DNA of 64,000 nt from Aquisalinus flavus (GTDB lineage Bacteria; Pseudomonadota; Alphaproteobacteria; Caulobacterales; Parvularculaceae). Location: positions 2,862,155 to 2,926,154 of the forward strand of contig NZ_CP042288.1 of NCBI RefSeq assembly GCF_022559625.1. Reading direction: 5' to 3'. Within the stretch, counting starts at the first letter, position 1. Each line of letters starts with the position of its first letter. This document shows positions 61,036 through 64,000 of the stretch, one piece after another. Position numbers and translations under genes: made by a program. Under the pieces are notes generated by a model that was given only the letters and a program-made list of their open reading frames with translations, did no database searches and was not told the origin of the DNA.

Positions 61036-62472
61036 ATGACAGGTTTATTCGACTTGCGCATGTTGGGCGGGATTGCCGCCTGTATCGCCATCGCCGCCTG
61101 TGGAGGCGGCAATGAAGAGGACAAGGGGACAAGCGACACCGGTGAGGCGTCGTCGATGCTGACCAATCCCTATCCGTCGACCTATGAGCCTTATCCCTCC
61201 CAGCCGACACTGATTACCGGCGCGACGATCTATACCGGCACCGGCGCCAAGATCGAGAACGGGTCGATCTTCATGCGCGACGGCAGGATCGAGGCGGTCG
61301 GCCCGGCCGGCGAGATCGATGCGCCCAAGGGCGACATCGTCACCATTGACGGGTCAGGCATGTTCGTCACGCCGGGCATTATCGACAATCACTCCCATCT
61401 CGGCGTCTATCCATCGCCCGGTTTCAGCTCCACGTCTGACGGCAATGAAGCGACGTCGCCGAACACCGCCAATGTCTGGGCCGAGCATTCGGTCTGGCCG
61501 CAGGATCCGGGCTTCACCCGCGCTCTGGCTGGCGGCATCACCTCGCTTCAGATTCTGCCGGGCTCTGCGAATCTGTTCGGCGGACGCGCGGTGACGCTGA
61601 AAAACGTGCCGGCCCGCACCGTACAGGAAATGAAGTTTCCCGATGCCCCCTATGGTATGAAAATGGCCTGCGGTGAAAACCCCAAGCGGGTCTATTCCAG
61701 TTCCGGTCCGGCGACCCGCATGGGCAATATGGCAGGATACCGTGCCGCCTGGATCGATGCCCAGGCCTACAAGAAGAAATGGGACGACTATCTCGACGAT
61801 CCGGAAGGCAAGGACGCGCCGGAGAGAAACCTCAAGAATGAAACGCTCGCCGGAGCGCTGGCAGGCGACATCCTTGTCAACATGCATTGTTACCGCGCTG
61901 ACGAAATGGCCCAGATCCTCGACCTGTCGAAAGAATTCGGCTACGAGGTGACCGCCTTCCATCACGCCATCGAGGGGTACAAACTTGCCGACAAACTGGC
62001 CGAGAACGACATCTGCGCGTCAGTCTGGGCCGACTGGTGGGGGTTCAAGCTGGAAGCCTATGACGCGGTACCGGAAAACGCGGCACTTATCCACGCCCAG
62101 CCGGGTGGGTGTACGATCATCCATTCGGACTCGGAGATGGGGATACAGCGCCTGAACCAGGAGACGGCAAAAGCGATGGCGGATGGCAACAATCTCGGTC
62201 TCAACATCGCACCGGAAGAGGCGATCACCTGGATCACGGCAAATCCGGCGAGGGCCATGGGCATTCTCGAGGATACCGGCACGCTGGAAGCCGGCAAGAT
62301 GGCCGATGTCGTGCTGTGGGACGGCGATCCGTTCTCCGTTTACACGAAAACCGACAAGGTTTTCATAGACGGCGCCTTGTTGTTCGACCGTCGCGATCCC
62401 GAGATCAGCCCGCGGACCGATTTCGAAATCGGCCAACTGGATAACACGACAACCGGAGGGGCAGGACAATGA
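61036..62472 (+). CDS. Amidohydrolase lipoprotein (imidazolonepropionase-like), metal site intact
   Basis: 478 residues, lipobox AIAAC (about Cys22), so periplasmic membrane-anchored. The metal site is complete: HxH at His119/His121 (DNHSHLG), NMHCYRAD, AFHHAIEG, and the Asp in IIHSDSE. Members hydrolyse cyclic amides, dipeptides or prolyl peptides. The gene overlaps its downstream paralogue by 4 bases. An upstream ATG at 61018 is possible. Confidence 0.88.
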   Translation: MTGLFDLRMLGGIAACIAIAACGGGNEEDKGTSDTGEASSMLTNPYPSTYEPYPSQPTLITGATIYTGTGAKIENGSIFMRDGRIEAVGPAGEIDAPKGDIVTIDGSGMFVTPGIIDNHSHLGVYPSPGFSSTSDGNEATSPNTANVWAEHSVWPQDPGFTRALAGGITSLQILPGSANLFGGRAVTLKNVPARTVQEMKFPDAPYGMKMACGENPKRVYSSSGPATRMGNMAGYRAAWIDAQAYKKKWDDYLDDPEGKDAPERNLKNETLAGALAGDILVNMHCYRADEMAQILDLSKEFGYEVTAFHHAIEGYKLADKLAENDICASVWADWWGFKLEAYDAVPENAALIHAQPGGCTIIHSDSEMGIQRLNQETAKAMADGNNLGLNIAPEEAITWITANPARAMGILEDTGTLEAGKMADVVLWDGDPFSVYTKTDKVFIDGALLFDRRDPEISPRTDFEIGQLDNTTTGGAGQ

Positions 62473-63797
62473 GCATGCTTGCTGACATGAAAAAGCTGTT
62501 TGCCGCAACCGCCAGCGTCCTTTGTGTCGCAGCGGTTATGACCGGCGTGGCGAAGGCCGAGCCGATCGCCATCATCAATGCCGAGATCCACCTCGCCGGT
62601 CCGGCGGAGAATCCGCGCACGATCCGCAGCGGCTCGATCATCATCAATGATGGCCGCATCGTTGCGGTGGGCGCGAATGTCACCCCGCCAGGCGATGAAT
62701 TCCGCATCATCGACGCCGGCGGAATGCCGGTAACACCAGGCCTGTTCGCGCCGGTCTCGGCCCTCGGGATCGAGGAAATCGGCGGCAATGACGAAGGCAA
62801 TGATCGCCGCGCCGACAGCGATTTCCCGCTGTCTGCCTCGTTGAATGCGGAGGACGCGCTCAACACGTCGAGCTCGATCATTCCGATCAATGCCGCTGGC
62901 GGCGTGACGCGCGCCTATACGACACCGGATCCGGGCGGCAAGCTGTTTGGCGGGTGCGGTATGGTCATCGACCTGTCGGGCAGTATCGACCCGGTGACCA
63001 GGTCCTGTGTCGCGCAGATGGTCGCCATGGGACAAGCCGGGGCGAATCGCGCCGGTGATACCAAGGCCGGGGCGATTGCCCTCCTGCGGTATTACCTCAA
63101 CGAGGCGAAGCGCTATTCGCAGGCACCTGAAGATTACCGCTACATGACGAATGTCAGCGAGCTGACGATACCGGATCTGGAGGCGCTCGTCCCCTATGTG
63201 AATGGCGAGAAGCCGCTGCTGGTCGAAGTCGAGAGCGCGCCGGATATCCGCCGCCTGATCGAGATGCAGCGGGAATTCGGCCTCGATCTCGTGCTGCTGT
63301 CAGCCCGCGAGGCGTGGATGGTTGCCGAGGAGCTGGCGCTTGCCGATATCCCGGTCATCATCAACCCGCTCGATAATCTGCCCGCGCGGTTCGAGGCAAT
63401 GGGCGCAACGCTGAGCAATGCCGCCCGCCTGCAGGAAAAGGGAGTACGCGTCGCTTTCTTCGACTCGGATATCGGGTACACGCACAATCTGCGCGCGATG
63501 ACCCAGCTCGCCGGCAATGCCGTTGCCTATGGCATGAGCCGTGAGGACGCACTTGCCGCGATCACGCTGAACCCGGCAATCATCTGGGGGCTGGAAGCAG
63601 AGCTTGGCACGATCCAGGCCGGCAAGACGGCCGATATCGTGATCTGGGATGGTGACCCTCTCGAGCTGACCTCGCGTCCGACAACGGTGATCATCGCCGG
63701 CGAGGAAGTCGACCGCACCACGCGCCAGAGCCTGCTGGCCCGGCGCTATCTCGACCTGTCTCGCAAGGACCTGCCGGTCGCCTATCAGGGGGAGTAA
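62469..63797 (+). CDS. Amidohydrolase-fold protein lacking metal ligands (putative pseudoenzyme)
   Basis: 442 residues, signal peptide ending at GVAKA (about residue 30). It has the amidohydrolase composite layout (IINAEIHL...GRIVAVG at the start; AITLNPAIIWGLEAELGTIQAGKTADIVIWDGDPLE at the end). The HxH motif is replaced by VTPGLFAPVSALG, and the histidines after strands 5 and 6 are absent (VEVESAPDI, VLLSAREAW); the final Asp is kept (FFDSDIGYTHN). It is thus unlikely to bind metal. Coupling to the intact paralogue suggests a heterodimer partner. Confidence 0.85.
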   Translation: MSMLADMKKLFAATASVLCVAAVMTGVAKAEPIAIINAEIHLAGPAENPRTIRSGSIIINDGRIVAVGANVTPPGDEFRIIDAGGMPVTPGLFAPVSALGIEEIGGNDEGNDRRADSDFPLSASLNAEDALNTSSSIIPINAAGGVTRAYTTPDPGGKLFGGCGMVIDLSGSIDPVTRSCVAQMVAMGQAGANRAGDTKAGAIALLRYYLNEAKRYSQAPEDYRYMTNVSELTIPDLEALVPYVNGEKPLLVEVESAPDIRRLIEMQREFGLDLVLLSAREAWMVAEELALADIPVIINPLDNLPARFEAMGATLSNAARLQEKGVRVAFFDSDIGYTHNLRAMTQLAGNAVAYGMSREDALAAITLNPAIIWGLEAELGTIQAGKTADIVIWDGDPLELTSRPTTVIIAGEEVDRTTRQSLLARRYLDLSRKDLPVAYQGE

Positions 63798-63823
63798 GCC
63801 TTCAGGGCAAGGCCGGGGGCAGG

Positions 63824-64000
63824 CTATTTCTTCTCGAGAAGCAGCTTGCCCTCGCGTTCGACCTTGCCGGTAATCGTCTCGGCGAGGGAGGCGAGCAGGC
63901 CTGGCAATGTCGCCACGATCCGGACATGGGCCGGGAAGACGTCGATTTCGCCGGTGATCGTCTGGCCCAGCCCCTTGGCGATGAAGGACAGTTTGTCGTC
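63824..64000 (-). CDS. Polyhydroxyalkanoic acid system protein (partial, N-terminus beyond window)
   Basis: The last 58 residues read on the minus strand up to TAG at 63824-63826: DDKLSFIAKGLGQTITGEID, then VRIVATLPGLLASLAETI and the end REGKLLLEKK. This is the C-terminal half of the PHA-granule-region family (PF09650). With phaZ at 14847 it indicates PHA storage. It is convergent with the amidohydrolase gene. Confidence 0.8.
   Translation of the reverse strand, partial: DDKLSFIAKGLGQTITGEIDVFPAHVRIVATLPGLLASLAETITGKVEREGKLLLEKK

Overview
This window looks like chromosomal DNA from a GC-rich, heterotrophic alphaproteobacterium. The evidence is an AddA/AddB recombination operon, a RegB/RegA/SenC redox module, an MmcB-type repair protein, adrenodoxin-type ferredoxin, a DUF2849/DUF934-containing cysteine operon, an HWE histidine kinase behind an EcfG-type promoter, and polyhydroxyalkanoate (PHA) genes. 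M16 and S9 peptidases, a TonB receptor, an autotransporter and amidohydrolases suggest a marine scavenger of the Caulobacterales/Parvularculales kind; that lineage call is inference only. I see no rRNA, tRNA, CRISPR array, phage or transposase gene.

Region 1 (1-7.6 kb, minus): tsaE, an amgK-like kinase, a murU-like uridylyltransferase, addB and addA (cut by the window edge) form one tightly overlapped operon joining tRNA modification, cell-wall sugar recycling and double-strand-break repair. Region 2 (7.7-16.2 kb): ferredoxin, mmcB, a gene-free stretch able to fold into several hairpins, a secreted M16 peptidase, the regA/regB two-component pair divergent from senC, and an intracellular PHB depolymerase. 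Region 3 (16.2-24.6 kb): a membrane protein, pirin, an AAC(3)-I-like acetyltransferase, polA, a serine hydrolase, a DUF3445 protein, htpX and a DUF1674/SDHAF4-like small protein. Region 4 (24.7-34 kb): a large autotransporter, a PQQ-type sugar dehydrogenase, small membrane proteins, two decayed genes (a YdeI-family gene with an in-frame amber codon; a secreted Sel1-like gene broken by a GATC duplication) and a TonB-dependent receptor.

Region 5 (34-46 kb): a small coiled-coil protein, a Ca2+/cation antiporter, a membrane protein plus XRE regulator with a striking operator array, a glycosyltransferase-esterase pair, a Crp/Fnr regulator, a DUF4153 protein, an S9 peptidase and PutP. Region 6 (46-50.5 kb): stress-type genes (EcfG promoter, HWE kinase, GlsB-like protein, PPK2) and a GcvA-type LysR regulator. 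Region 7 (50.5-55.5 kb): the assimilatory sulfate-reduction operon cysG-DUF2849-cysI-DUF934-cysH, with a motif repeated three times in the divergent promoter region. Region 8 (55.5-64 kb): a repeat-rich gene-free stretch headed by a 133-bp palindrome, an esterase, rbfA, truB, a sulfotransferase-like protein, an amidohydrolase paired with a metal-ligand-deficient paralogue, and the end of a PHA-system protein gene.

The most notable unexplained items are the structured stretch at 8.79-8.94 kb, the two-copy palindromic repeat (8.08 and 24.63 kb), the repeat cluster at 55.5-56.1 kb, the operator array at 36.1 kb, the cys motif set, and the paired amidohydrolases. No clear-cut new multi-gene system is proven by the sequence alone.
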